Source: Symsagittifera roscoffensis (taxonomy: Eukaryota; Xenacoelomorpha; Acoela; Convolutidae). Taken from it: a stretch of DNA of 64,000 nucleotides. The DNA is taken from contig NC_087068.1 in the NCBI RefSeq assembly GCF_963678635.1, positions 1,428,001 through 1,492,000 on the forward strand. The letters are read 5' to 3'. The notes beneath the pieces are model-generated. The model made no database searches and was not told where the DNA came from. It worked only from the letters and a program-made list of their open reading frames with translations. How positions within the stretch are numbered: the first letter of the stretch is position 1; each line of letters opens with the position of its first letter. The position numbers and the translations under genes were made by a program. This document shows positions 32,439 through 41,806 of the stretch, piece after piece.

Positions 32439-35400
32439 TATAGACAGAAAGATAGATAGTTAGATAGATAATAGATAGATAAATTATCAGCCGAATGTTG
32501 AAACACTTTTTATTACAGCAGCTAATCTTATTTTTGTTCGATTTGAGGACAAACTTGGTGTGAAACAATTAATTGTTTAATGTATATTTCGTTCCATTAC
32601 CCACCAAAAAGCCTTCATTTCGTTTGTTTTGCACGTTATTAAGTTGACTGTCTAGATCCGACCCGTCTCCTTTTCATTCGCCAAGCTGACTTTACGTTAA
32701 AGTAAAAGAGCATAAACCATTGAAAAACCAACTTACTTCGCTTTTCGAAGCATGTAGCAATTGATCTGGCTTCGAGGCTGCGGTCAAGGTTATAACGGTT
32801 AATGAAGAAAATTTAAAAAATTTCGACTTTTTGCGCGTTACTTTATTCGGACTTCCAAGTCATAATCACGAACTTCCCCAAACCAATTTGAATGAGAACT
32901 GCAAATTAAAACTATAACACTGACTTAACTCATAAACACTTAGTTAAGTTTTCGAGTCTGCTTAGTTAAGGTTATCACGGCTACTCTGTAACAGTTACAA
33001 TATTTTCTGCTCTTTTCGAAAATTTGAAATGTGGGGAGGAAAGTGGAAAATATATTCCATTAGTAAAAGTTATCTAAAGTACTGGCCTTCCAATCTGCGC
33101 CTCACTTCTCCCGTCTCCACATTCCACAGCAGAACCACGTGATCATCAACTGCTGAAGAGGAGGAGGAGGCACCCAGGGCATCAGTCACTGCCAGACAGT
33201 CTATCTTTCTACCACAGTGCAAATGGGAGAACTCCTTCGAAGGGGCCTCAAACACTATAACAGATCATTTGACCTAACATGTATGAAGTAAGCTACACTT
33301 ATGCAGAGGCCAAAGCGGAGCTCTGCATCTTTTGCGATACTTTTGGAGCAGAAAATGAGATTGAAATAACTAAATCGAAGAAAAATTATTTCAATGAAAC
33401 TATAAATTTAAAAAAAAACGCTATTTTACTCCACAGCCGACCTGAATTAGTTTTATTACAAACAACCCTCAATTTTTGCTCATCAAACGCTATACAAAAA
33501 TTTGTCTAAGCCGAGAACACATCCGCTGAAAGTATTTTAGGCCGAATATAACTTTTAAGTGAAAAAAAAGGAAAATAAACTAAGTCAGCGTTAGTTAATT
33601 TGCAAAACACAGGGTTACATCACCAGCGCTTGCAACTGCAAACAAAACAGCTTAAAGTACAAGAAAAATCCGCGATGTGAAAACCACTCCATAAAAATAA
33701 GCAGACATACGCGGCATAAATAAAAGCCCGACAATTCAAATTCTCCCAGAAACTTTTAGTAATACAGAGTAAAGAAAAAACAAGGTTTGACCGGCATTCG
33801 AACCGTAGTCCATTGGATGCAATGGCGACCTCAAATTATAAACATCAGGGGGGGGGGGGGAGAACCCTGGAAGTTGCTAAGGTTCGAAAAAAGGAATGTG
33901 AGAAATGTTGTTTACGGGAAAAAGTCTCGTTACCGATTACAAGACATAAAGGCACTCGCAAACTTATTAAGCAAAGCTAAACCACCCAGTTAAAAAAGTG
34001 ACATGAAACTCAAAGACAGCAAACAATAAGATTTATTTATTTACAAATATTTTTCAGCAATAGAAGCTCGTTGCAAGTCAAGAAAAAAAAAACCAGAGCA
34101 GAACACTGGACCTAACCAATTGAAATTGATGTCGTTGAAGAACACTTAAAAACAATGAGATTGAAGCCCATTCTCCAGATAAATTTGAAGGTTCCACAAC
34201 TATGCCACAGCTGCCGGGCTCATCACATATATTTGAGAGATTTGAATCGAATGAGTCCATAGTATTGGAAAAATGGCACCGTACAATCAGATTCCACAGG
34301 TGTAACCAAAAGCTATCCTACTATTTTATATATCATACATATTTCATTCATGATTCCATGCATGAGGGGAAAAAAGCGTTTGGATTGAGAAAAACTGGTT
34401 CCTGTAAAAATCCAACTCGCTAAAAAAGCATACAAGAAAGTTATCAAACAAGATAGTCAAAATACAAGTATCAAGCGTTGACTCTGATGTTGATATGAAG
34501 GATACTATTGCAAACTTACGTTCACATTTATAAAAACAATTTGAGATGAAGATCCTGAAATATTGAGGAAACATCGATACAGTTATGCTACCAGGAAGGC
34601 AAATCAAAGCTTTAACGAAAATTAACATTTTGATGCTAAATCAAATAGTGGCCAGCGCGAATGAAATATTTGAGATGAGATGAAAGAGTTATCGCTCCGC
34701 GAATGTTATGTTTGATTTTCAGCAAGGTAGAAAGGAGTGGAGAACCATTGACGATTATTCTAGCCTTCTAGCCCAGATAAACATCAATCCGTCAAATGCT
34801 GCAGCTTCCCACTCACTGGGACCACCACGGCACTACCAAATCATAAGAAAATTTGTTAAACATGAAGCTCATGGCATCTAGCGGCGACGCAGTTGGCTCA
34901 AAGGTATGTTTAATCGTGCAGGTAATCCTATTATGACACAGAAATGTTTGTATCCCAGAGACAAAATCTATAAAATGAAGATAGACAAAAAGGCCTCTTA
35001 ACTTTTAAGCGAAGGCAAATTACACCCACCAGAAAATACCGCAACAAGAGGCTATAAGAGTAATTTCAAGTGATGAACGAGAAGAAAAGAAAAGACTTGG
35101 TTAGAAAAGAGTCTCCGTTAACGTAGTTAGATAAGAAATCAACCTGAATTTACCTCCTTGAGAACTTGCTACACAGGAAACCCCTGTTGCACCTCCACTC
35201 TCGACTCGCAAACACGATACGAGTAAATGCATAGTGTCGAAACACGAAAACTTATTTTATCGCTAGTCCAGAAAATTCATCGATAAAATCAATTCTTCAA
35301 AAATATTGCGAACCCAACATCGCTTCCTCCCGTTGTTGTGAAAAGGCTGTTTACAAAAAGACCAACGAATCAATTGGACCAAGAATTGGTGGCACATGAC

Positions 35401-38400
35401 GCACAAAAACAAATTGAAGAAAAAGCAAACAATTCCGACAGCCAGCGTTTTTTCCCCGGGATAATCAAAACAACGACATCTAAACTAAGTTGCTTAATTG
35501 ATGCTACACAATTCTGCATAAGCTTAGTTTCAACTAACGTAGCTAACAAAAAACTTAATAACTTTCAATATTAGATCCCCTAAGCCTCACTACGAACAAT
35601 GGCACCACTTATTCTACTAAGTCTTCAGTCTCCGCACGCCAATATATGTATAACTGAAACATGGCTAACAGAAAGAGACAATACAAAGACCTGCCTATTG
35701 AGCGGTTACAATCAAAAAGAAGAAAAACTCATGATGAAGGTTAAACGATTCAGACAACAAATACCTGATGTACACTTGGCTAAATCGAAACACCTCTGGA
35801 TGAAAGTATACTGGCTGAAATAATAAAAAAAATAATATCAAGTTCTGAAGACATCTAAGGCTGACAAAATGATCTACTTCAAAAACTGGACGTTTTTGTA
35901 CGACAACAGTTCTAAAAAGTAGCCATATGTGGGGACTTAAAGTTAGACAATATTCAATAGAACGTGCAAGACTTGACAGAGGCGAACCGGAGCTTCGCAT
36001 CACTCACGATACCACAAAAATAGTATTGTAAGCTAGCAGACAGAAAAGGAGAGCCACTTAGTCCAAAGAACACCAAAACTATTTCGAAAAAATCAAAAAT
36101 AAAAACTTCAATAAATGTTTTGAATGATGTTTAATTTGCTGAAAAAACGTCCAGAAACAAATTTGAAGGCGTTCAATGAAAACTCAAAAACAATTATCGT
36201 GCGCCGAAAGTCAAATTGTTGTCAAGATAAAACTAGCGTATAACGCACCTCCGGTGCTTCAAACTTTTAACAACTCATAAAAAACCGTTTATATTGGAAT
36301 TAAAGTCTGCATCCTTTAACAAAGTTCGTTGAAAAAATTTAAACCGAATCAAGAAACGTCACATCTCGGAAATTAATAGCACTTGAGCAGTCGCATTTGG
36401 ACGCAAGATTTGCAACTCCTGAGAGTACTCTTACAGTGCCTAATAATAGTTATGGGAATTTCAAATTTTGAGAAACTTCTAACTTCAAGTTTTCTAGAAA
36501 ACATTTTATAAAAACCATTTAAAACGACATATCTCGGATACGACCCAGAGTTGAGCGATCATATCCGGAGGCAAGACTCGCAATCCCTGAGAGTACCCAG
36601 ACAGCCCCTAATTACAAGGTTAGATATTTCAAATTAAAAACTAATTTAAGTTTTCTGAAATTTTTTCTGAAAAACCATTAAAAACTCATCTCTAGGAAAC
36701 TATCAAGGGTTGAGCAGTCAACTTTGGAGGCAAGATTCGCAATCCCCGAGAGTATCCTGACTGCCCCAACTACAAGGCTAGGTATTTCGAATTTCGAAAA
36801 AAAAATTAATTAACGTTTTCTAAACACTTCGTGAAAAAATCACAAAGAACGTCATATCTCGAAAACTTCTGTAATTTGAGCAAACATTTTTGGAGGCATG
36901 ATTCGCAACCCCCGAGAGTACCCTAACAACATCAAATACAGGCTTATGAAATTCAAATTTTGAAAAAAAAAGTATTTTACCGTCATAACTCGAAAACTAC
37001 AAAGATTTGAGCAGTCATATTTTGGAGGCAAAACTGGCAACTTCCAGCAGTACCCTGACAGAGCCTCACTATAGAAATTGGAACTTCGAACTTTGCCAAA
37101 AATCTATATCTACGTTCTTTGAACAATTTTATGAAAAAAGAAATAACAAAAATCACATCTCGGAAACTAAGAGCATTTGAGCAGTCGCATTCGAACGTAA
37201 GATTTGCAATTTGGAACTCCTGAAATCCTGAGAGTACCCTCAAAGTAACCAACTACAAGGTTGGGGATTTCCATTCTTTTGAATTGTTTGAAATCTAAGT
37301 TCTCTAAAAAAAAATTTAAAATCATAAAACACGTCATCTCAAAACTACAAGGATTTGAGCTGTCATATTTAGAGGCAAGATTCGCAATAATTGAGAGTAC
37401 TCTGACAGCACACAAAAACAAGGTTGGGAATTTCGAATTTTGTAAATTGAGTTCTCCGGAAAAATCCAGCATCCCATTATTGAGTTGCTAATTTCAAATT
37501 AGGTTAAGAAAATCATCTGAAATATAACTGGAAAATCAAAAAAGATTTCTTAACCATTGCAATAAATGATTTTGCCTAAACGTAAAAAAGTTTCTAATTA
37601 AACATGCAAAAAAATACATTGCAAAAGCTTAAGCATGGCGAGATAGTGAAGGCCGCATTTAAATATATAATAGATAGATAGATTTACTCATAAATTTTAT
37701 TTTGAGATTTTAAACGCTTTGTGCAATTCCGAGGAAAGCATACAAATTATGGCTACCTAGAATGACCCAAAAGTGAGTTGGTACGCCGATGAAAGGTAAG
37801 CCAAAACCAATTAGGCTGAAACACTTTTTAAGCGAAAAAAAAAGAACGAAAAAGGAAGTCAAGGCTAGTAGAGTAAATGAAATCATAGAAAGCAACTACA
37901 AGAAAAACTGCACACGGCAAATAATTCTAAAATGCAGTAACTAAGCCAACAAACCATAAGCAGACAAATCATAAGCCGACAATATTTTTGAGATGAAATA
38001 TTTCCCGTTTGAAAAAAAAACAGGTCTTGATCCGATTCGAACCCCGAACCGTTGCCGTCCCAGGCGTATTTATTATCTCCAGACTAAATGAGCCGGATAC
38101 GCATAGAAATTTGAATTCATTGTGAACAAAGATACAAAGTGATTCTGTTGAACAAGTTGTTAACCCGAAAAAAGGAAAATCGCTTAGATATACAAGAACC
38201 CCGAAAAAACCCGGCCAATTTCATTTATACCTACTTTTAAGGAGAATTCAGATGTTTCTAAAACACGGTTAAAAACATTATTTTCTGAAAATTTAAAAAA
38301 AGGTCGTGGCCGGTTAAAAAAAAGAACCCAAAAATCGGTTTTCACGATTGAACATTTAACCTGAGAATTGGCACGGTATTTTTCCAAAAAACGGTCACTT

Positions 38401-41400
38401 CAATTAAGTGAAGGAGTTTCAAAACCTTCAATTGTTCGAAGACATAACTTTTTTCTTAAGGAAACTGGCCGGAGCAAATTATAACCGCAAGCTTTCAACA
38501 ACCTGTTGTGACAGCTAAACCCATGATAACAGATTTGGCAGAATAGTTGTCGAGAAAAGTCCAAGAAAGGGTCAATAAATCAGAAAGTTAACACCTCCAA
38601 GAATCATAGCTTTTTGTTTAACAAATTTGTGCGTTAAAACTTATTCAGAAGAATTCCATACAACCTGTTATTTCGATTGAACCCAAAAAGCCAGGTTTGG
38701 CAGAGTAGTTCTCGAGAAAATCAAATAGTTTCAAAAAAGTTAAAAAAATCAGTTTCGATTTTTTCGAGGTCTATAATTTTTTGTGTCAAAAAATTTGGGC
38801 GTAGTCGCATATGCAAAAAAGGAGCTTCTGACAACCCGTTTTTTGAATTGAACCCAAAATTTCAGATATACTAAGCTAAGGTAAACTCAAAAAGCTAAGA
38901 AAAAAACGATCAAAAAATAAGCTTTACCGAGGACGATAACATTTTATGTAAAAAATTTGTGAGTACCCGCTTATGCAGAAGAGATTCATCAAACCAATTA
39001 CTTCGATTGAACCCAAAAAGCCAAATTTAGCAGATTAGTTCTCGAGAAAAGTCTAAAAACTTCAAAAAACGATCACCGTTCTTTGGATTGAACCCAAAAT
39101 CTCAGATATGGGAGGGTATTTTTTTGGTAAAATTCATAAAACTAAAAAAAAAGCTCAAAAAACTAACTTTCCGAGGATGATAACTTTTTTTGTAAAAAAC
39201 TTGTGTGTGGTGGCTGCATATGCATAAGAGAAACTCCAACCTGTTATTTCGATTGAACGAAAAAGCCAGGTTTGGCAGAGTAGTTCTCGAGAAAAGTCAA
39301 TAAGTTTCAAAAAACTGTCATAAAATCATTTTTGACTTTTCCGAGGGGTATAATTTGTCAAAAAACTTGGTCGTAATCGCGTATGCGAAAGAGCTTCCCA
39401 CGACTCAATCTTTGAAATTAACCCAAAACCTCAGATACGGGAGGGTATTTTTGGTAAAATTCTTAAAATTAGAAAAAAAAACGTTCAAAAAATAAAAAAA
39501 ATTGACTTTTCCGAGGACGATTACTTTTGTGTAATAATAACTGTGAGTGCCATTAATGCATATGAGCTTCTTATTACTCGTAATCTCCATTGAAACCACA
39601 AACAAGTTTTCAAATCCGTTCTATTCAATGAAACCAAAATCTTAGATTTAGTAGATTAGTTTTTGACAAAAACGAAAAAACGATTGGTCAAATATTCCCC
39701 CCACAGACGTTTTCGAAGGCTGTAGACAAAGAGGTAAAACAAAAAAGACCAGGGGAGTATGCAGATAAACAAGGGTGTAGAAGAACTTGCGATAGATACT
39801 CTTCTTGAAAATCGGTTAAATGTTATAAAAAGCAAAGAAGTGGTTAAATGTTCCAAAGCGTACGCATTTTAACTAGTTGAAGAAAAAGTTCCTTAAAAAC
39901 ATCCATAACTGCCCAGATTCGAACCCTCTTATTTAGTTGCGGGTCTCCTTTCCTACTTGTACGCTACAGATCCATGATACCAACAAGTTAAACTACTATT
40001 TGTAATATAATAATCTGTGTTAATATCCTTAGCATTGGCTGTACTTAATAGCTGGTAGTTGATCAAAATGAACACATTTTGTCGCAGCAATATTAGCGTC
40101 GAAACAATATTTGCTACTTATGTTGGAAAAAAAAGAGTTCCTAGTATCACACAAGCTTTGCTTGTGTAACTAGGGTCCTAAGATGTAAATGAGTCATCTG
40201 ATTATACCAGTTCAAATCTGAGTTTTACTCTCGTAGACATGCTTTTTTCCAGAAAAACTATACCCCGATTCAAGTTCCTTTTGTACTGCTTCTTTTAAGA
40301 CCTTCATTTTTGACTGATCGGCTCAAAAATATTCTGAAGGTCCAAACTTTTGCGAACATTGCCTGATGACGCCTTTTCTGACCTGTTTCTTCAAACATTC
40401 CTCTGCGCCGCAAAAACTAGTCAAAATAGGCTGTTCGATAGTGATTTGGGATAACTCAGAAAATCAATTTGCCTGACTTAAAAAAGTCGACAAAATCTTT
40501 GAAACTCCATTTCCCCCTTAAGAAACTCCTAGATCCCCCTGTTTTATCCTCTCAATATAAAAAGGAATGGGCTGATCATACAATCTAAGACTTGTGTGAA
40601 ATAAAATCAAGTTGCAATAGAAAATGACTTTTTGTCAAGCGAGGCTCTTTTTCCTTTTCCCACACCCGCAAGTTTTTATAATTAAAATTACTGTTCACAT
40701 TGTCCGATTGTCATGAGTTGTCACGAATTGAGATACGGACTAATTAGGCCATGACAAACATATTTGGTTTTAATGCTCAACCTTGTATAACCAATCGTTA
40801 TACCATAAAAATAATGCTCGTATGAGGTGGGGGGAGGGGAGAAGAAAAGAGAGCCGGATCTTGTTAACTATTGCCCCATTTCGATTTTCAGAAATTCAAT
40901 TTTGGCGGCCACATTTTCAATAGCTTAAAACAATTTTCAGAAAAAATATATATTTATTTTAAAATTTTTAAGTGGGTATTATATAAATAGTGAGTAATAC
41001 AAATACAAACGCACGAAAATGAAAACGCACTTAATTGTTAACATTTATGAAAGCCATATTTTATACAGAAATGGTTGTCAAAAAAAAACATGCATAGGGG
41101 AGGGGGAATAGTTAACAAGATCCAAAGAGCCTCGCGCGATTTAGAGAAACCCGGAAAAAAGTTTGAAAAGGATTGAATGTAGAAAATAAATGTGGTAAAG
41201 CCCTTAGAGTCATATTTGCATACACAAGCAGGTCGTCGTTGGCTGCTATGAGCAGATAGATGTCCGTTAGATCACAACACAATTCCCACGCATGTTTATA
41301 GCCCTTTTCAAGAATACAGGCAGCAAACAATGAGAAAAAGAAAATAAATGGGCACATCTGGATGCAAATGTACCCTGGAGGGGAAACAATGGCAGAGGCG

Positions 41401-41806
41401 GTGCATAGAAAAATGAAAGGGTAGCTGCTTTATAAATCATCAAGTGAACGTGATAGTAATCCATCAAAGCTTCAACGATGTAATGATACAAAGAAACTTC
41501 ATCAGCACTCAGATATTTTCCAGAAAATGTTTAGGCAAAAAACTAACCAACAGACTGCAATTGATGGCCAATTTCAATTTTCAAACATCTTCGGTTCAAG
41601 TGAACAACCTCTACGTCTTGCTCGGCGACAAAATCCTCAATGAGGTCCAAAAACTCAATCGACAATAAAGTTCCCTCTTTTTTCTTCAGTTTTGCCTCTC
41701 TTTTGTTCACGCCACTTCTGAAGGTGAGCCAACAGGAAGTTCCTTCGGCTGTTAGAGCTTCGTGCCAGTCGCACTGAATATAAAGCTTCACAAAATCTTT
41801 CCTCAT
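19686..41806 (-). CDS. PAAF1: Proteasomal ATPase-associated factor 1 (WD40 protein), complete
   Basis: PAAF1/Rpn14 is a cytosolic WD40 propeller that binds the C termini of 19S Rpt ATPases during proteasome base assembly. Four exons (41548-41806, 33087-33254, 29965-30404, 19686-20141) give 440 residues (human 392). Landmarks: IQCDWHEAL in exon 1 (human IQSDWAQAL); the repeat ending ...LLWNVETGEVRRRLEG (human MKIWQASNGELRRVLEG); FFPSGIVLLSASLD (human FFPSGLVVLSGGMD) followed by LQGHK; and the family's distinctive C terminus ELTGSDCDAVYKV...FTCCRDGKIRIY (human ELTGADCDPVYKV...YTCCRDGLVRRY). Frame is continuous at all junctions if intron 2 uses a GC donor. Introns of 8.3, 2.7 and 9.8 kb are mostly repeats, and one holds a tRNA gene. 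An acceptor-like TGTTTTCAG ends 4 nt before the ATG. Confidence 0.92.
20515..20965 (+). repeat. Family A interspersed repeat, near full copy
   Basis: Starts GGCAGTTGGAAAAAAGTAAT, contains AGCTCTTTGAATTT, TTTCGATGGGAAATCTGATA and TCACGTTTTTCGTGACCTTT, and ends AGACCTATATATGAGT. Another copy begins directly after it. Confidence 0.75.
20966..21200 (+). repeat. Family A head (CAACAGACAGTTGGAAAAGAG) with diverged body
   Basis: Follows the previous copy head-to-tail. Includes a small ACATACACACGCGCAT tandem and an A-rich tract. Confidence 0.6.
21205..21470 (+). repeat. Family A interspersed repeat
   Basis: Contains AAAGAGTCAATGAACGCAAG, CTGGGAAATCTGATTATAAA and TTTTTCGTGACC in family order. Third member of a head-to-tail cluster. 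Confidence 0.75.
21471..23379. other. Intron 3 of PAAF1, no gene recognised
   Basis: Unique-looking AT-rich sequence. Inverted TTTGATTGGTT-like words around 21500 and 21585 suggest a small degraded palindrome (AACCAATCAGAATC / GATTCTGATTGGTT). Confidence 0.45.
23380..23560 (+). repeat. Family A interspersed repeat, partial
   Basis: Holds the AACAATTTATGACTGGC, GAGAAAAGTGGATCAATA and TTCGAAATTAAAAATCGATC blocks, then a new head GGAAAAGGGTCAATGAACGC. Confidence 0.65.
23877..24160 (+). repeat. Family A interspersed repeat, body
   Basis: AAGGCTCTTTGAAATTAAAA, GAATCAATAGATAAACTTTT and TTGCTGTTCGATAGTGGAGT are present in the usual order. Confidence 0.75.
25442..25901 (+). mobile_element. Family B TIR element, copy 1, 9-bp target duplication
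   Basis: 460 bp. CTTTTCCAG flanks it exactly (25433-25441, 25902-25910). Left end GGGTGCCGGACATCAAGCCG; right end reversed GGGTCTAGGGCAATAAGCCG. Each end repeats GACTTCAAGCCGA(A/C)GG two or three times. Non-coding. It sits inside a family M element, splitting that element's GGCTCTTTTCCAG end. Confidence 0.9.
26011..26225. mobile_element. Family M short TIR element
   Basis: Ends GGCTCTTTTCCAG and, reversed, GACTCTTTTCCAG, followed on both sides by C-runs and CTTTCAAA. A tandem neighbour covers ~25903-26010 and a diverged one ~25065-25260. They share AATGAAATTTGGCGTGGTGA and TGAACAGATTTG. Confidence 0.7.
26291..26372 (-). tRNA. trnL-CAG: tRNA-Leu (CAG)
   Basis: 82-nt cloverleaf on the minus strand. 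The acceptor arm pairs 7 bp (GGCAGGA/TCCTGTC, one G-U) with discriminator A. The A box is TGGCCGAGCGG and the B box GGTTCGAATCC. The anticodon arm is CTGCG-TTCAGGT-CGCAG with CAG at 26338-26336. The long variable arm (TATCTTCGGATG) is as expected for a class II tRNA. A TTTT terminator follows in GAAGTTTTG. No intron, CCA not encoded. It lies in PAAF1 intron 3 on the same strand. Confidence 0.97.
26537..26753. mobile_element. Family F short TIR element
   Basis: 217 bp. Left GGTGCCAGGTAAATCAGACG, right reversed GGTGTCTGGCAAATAAAACG, each followed by GACAGGACATT words. No direct TSD. The surrounding GGCGCAT...ACCCCGC matches, uninterrupted, the end of the 621-bp tandem unit (GGCGCATAACCCCGC). 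Confidence 0.65.
27411..27806 (+). mobile_element. Family G hAT-like MITE, copy 1
   Basis: 396 bp. The ends CAGGGGCGGAT...ATCCGCCCCTG are inverted. Flanks ACGTAAAT / ATGTAAAT (27403-27410, 27807-27814) form an 8-bp TSD with one mismatch. A C-run lies at 27773-27792. CAGGGGCGGATC termini and 8-bp TSDs are typical of hAT elements. Confidence 0.85.
27815..29724. other. PAAF1 intron 3, nothing recognised
   Basis: AT-rich, without long open frames or repeats shared with the rest of the window that I could see. Confidence 0.45.
29725..29850 (+). repeat. Family A interspersed repeat, 5' end only
   Basis: ATTGCCAACAGACAGTTGC start, then TTCAATGAACGCAAGTAAAC, breaking off after TGATTGGCACTT. Confidence 0.75.
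29965..30404 (-). CDS. PAAF1: PAAF1 exon 3 (WD40 blades)
   Basis: Acceptor ...TTTTCAGTTAG before 30404; donor GTATGT after 29965 in phase 0. Encodes HPFDINALAFFPSG, SLQGHKRPVEDVAIVGRGKN and FLNLWSCGGG. Confidence 0.88.
30525..30800 (+). repeat. Family J repeat, partial copy with G-run
   Basis: GACTAATTAGGCCATAACAA and CCACTCGTTACACCATGAAA match the copies at 3600 and 40639; a 15-20 base G-run lies at ~30752-30770. Confidence 0.65.
30912..32310 (+). repeat. Family H composite repeat, copy 1 (tandem array of ~130-160 bp units)
   Basis: Opens with AAAACTAGCGTGTGACGCAC and a CACCTCCGGTG hairpin. About eight diverged units follow, each with a CATATCTCGAAAAC-like start, GAGCAGTCATATTTGGAGGC, GAGAGTACTCTGACAGCCCC and CTACAAGGTTGGGAATTTC. 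Ends AAATATATAATAGATAG running into the (ATAG)n tract. Lies in PAAF1 intron 2. Confidence 0.8.
32311..32480 (+). repeat. (ATAG)n microsatellite
   Basis: About 150 bp of GATA repeats with interspersed CATAGATA. The Ile/Tyr/Leu/Ser frames across it are repeat translations. Confidence 0.95.
33087..33254 (-). CDS. PAAF1: PAAF1 exon 2 (first WD40 blade)
   Basis: Acceptor TGATCTGTTATAG before 33254. Encodes VFEAPSKEFSHLHCG through RRRLE plus one base. The 3' end is ambiguous. A GC donor (AAG|GCCAGT) restores the conserved LEGH with exon 3. The nearby GT (CCA|GTACTT, end 33083) would break the frame with either available acceptor. Confidence 0.82.
33299..33960 (+). repeat. Family K repeat, short copy with tRNA-like part
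   Basis: Begins GCAGAGGCCAAAGCGGAGCT. Carries a minus-strand B-box-like GGTTCGAATGCCGG (33786-33801) next to a CCATTGCATCCAATGG palindrome, a G-run at 33848-33860 and GTTTACGGGAAAAAGTCTCG near its end, as in the 3905 copy. Confidence 0.5.
34700..35600 (+). other. PAAF1 intron 1, possible retrotransposon remains
   Basis: Contains a 78-codon plus frame (35338-35574) starting MKRLFTKRPTNQ. It could be remnant ORF1 of the retrotransposon fragment that follows, but there is no recognisable motif. Confidence 0.35.
35600..35960 (+). pseudogene. Non-LTR retrotransposon endonuclease fragment
   Basis: Plus translation HANICITETWLTERD ... LLSGYN is the hallmark start of the apurinic-type endonuclease domain (CITETWL). 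After a frame break at ~35823, VAICGDLKLDN (~35915-35950) fits the GDFN motif. Stops and frame shifts make it dead. Confidence 0.7.
36229..37684 (+). repeat. Family H composite repeat, copy 2
   Basis: Same opening (AAAACTAGCGTATAACGCAC, hairpin), the same array of ~130-160 bp units, and the same end (GCATTTAAATATATAATAGATAG), but only four GATA repeats. 5.3 kb from copy 1, same orientation. Confidence 0.8.
38030..38105 (-). repeat. Degenerate tRNA-like sequence
   Basis: Minus strand reads CTCATTTAGTCTGGAGAT (A-box-like) then GGGTTCGAATCGG (B box) ~50 nt later. The anticodon arm does not pair properly, so this is SINE- or pseudo-tRNA-like, not a tRNA gene. Confidence 0.45.
38170..40030. repeat. 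Family I composite repeat, copy 1
   Basis: Roughly 170-180 bp units in tandem, each with CGATTGAACCCAAAAAGCCA, TTTGGCAGAGTAGTTCTCGA, a TTTTCCGAGG-like block and CGCATATGCA. The right end has CCACAGACGTTTTCGAAGGC and a tRNA-like tail. The same arrangement recurs at 44760-46150. Confidence 0.75.
39905..39985 (-). repeat. tRNA-like segment of family I, copy 1
   Basis: Minus strand has TAGCGTACAAGTAGG (A-box-like) and GGGTTCGAATCTGGG (B box). The T stem is mispaired. Read on the minus strand it heads the ~300-bp unit that runs down to ~39690, as a tRNA-derived SINE would. Confidence 0.5.
40395..40545 (-). repeat. Family G fragment
   Basis: CTCTGCGCCGCAAAAACT, CAGAAAATCAATTTGCC and CTAGATCCCCCTG are the diverged interior and end of family G in the minus orientation. 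Confidence 0.5.
40639..41135. mobile_element. Family J TIR element, near full length
   Basis: 497 bp bounded by the perfect 12-bp inverted repeat GCGAGGCTCTTT / AAAGAGCCTCGC. A second inverted pair inside (GGATCTTGTTAACTATT / AATAGTTAACAAGATCC) frames the right half. No TSD seen. In PAAF1 intron 1, ~400 bp from exon 1. Confidence 0.75.
41548..41806 (-). CDS. PAAF1: PAAF1 exon 1
   Basis: ATG at 41806-41804; donor GTTAGT after 41548 leaves one base of a Val codon. Encodes MRKDFVKLYIQCDWHEAL onward. The preceding ...TGTTTTCAG|AGTA suggests a 5' UTR intron or trans-splice acceptor just before the start. Confidence 0.88.

Noticed and set aside
32243-32568. Ile/Tyr/Leu/Ser repeat proteins on the minus strand
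   Set aside because: Translations of the (ATAG)n microsatellite.
38030-38105. Possible functional tRNA
   Set aside because: B box is good but the anticodon and acceptor arms do not pair; treated as tRNA-like repeat.
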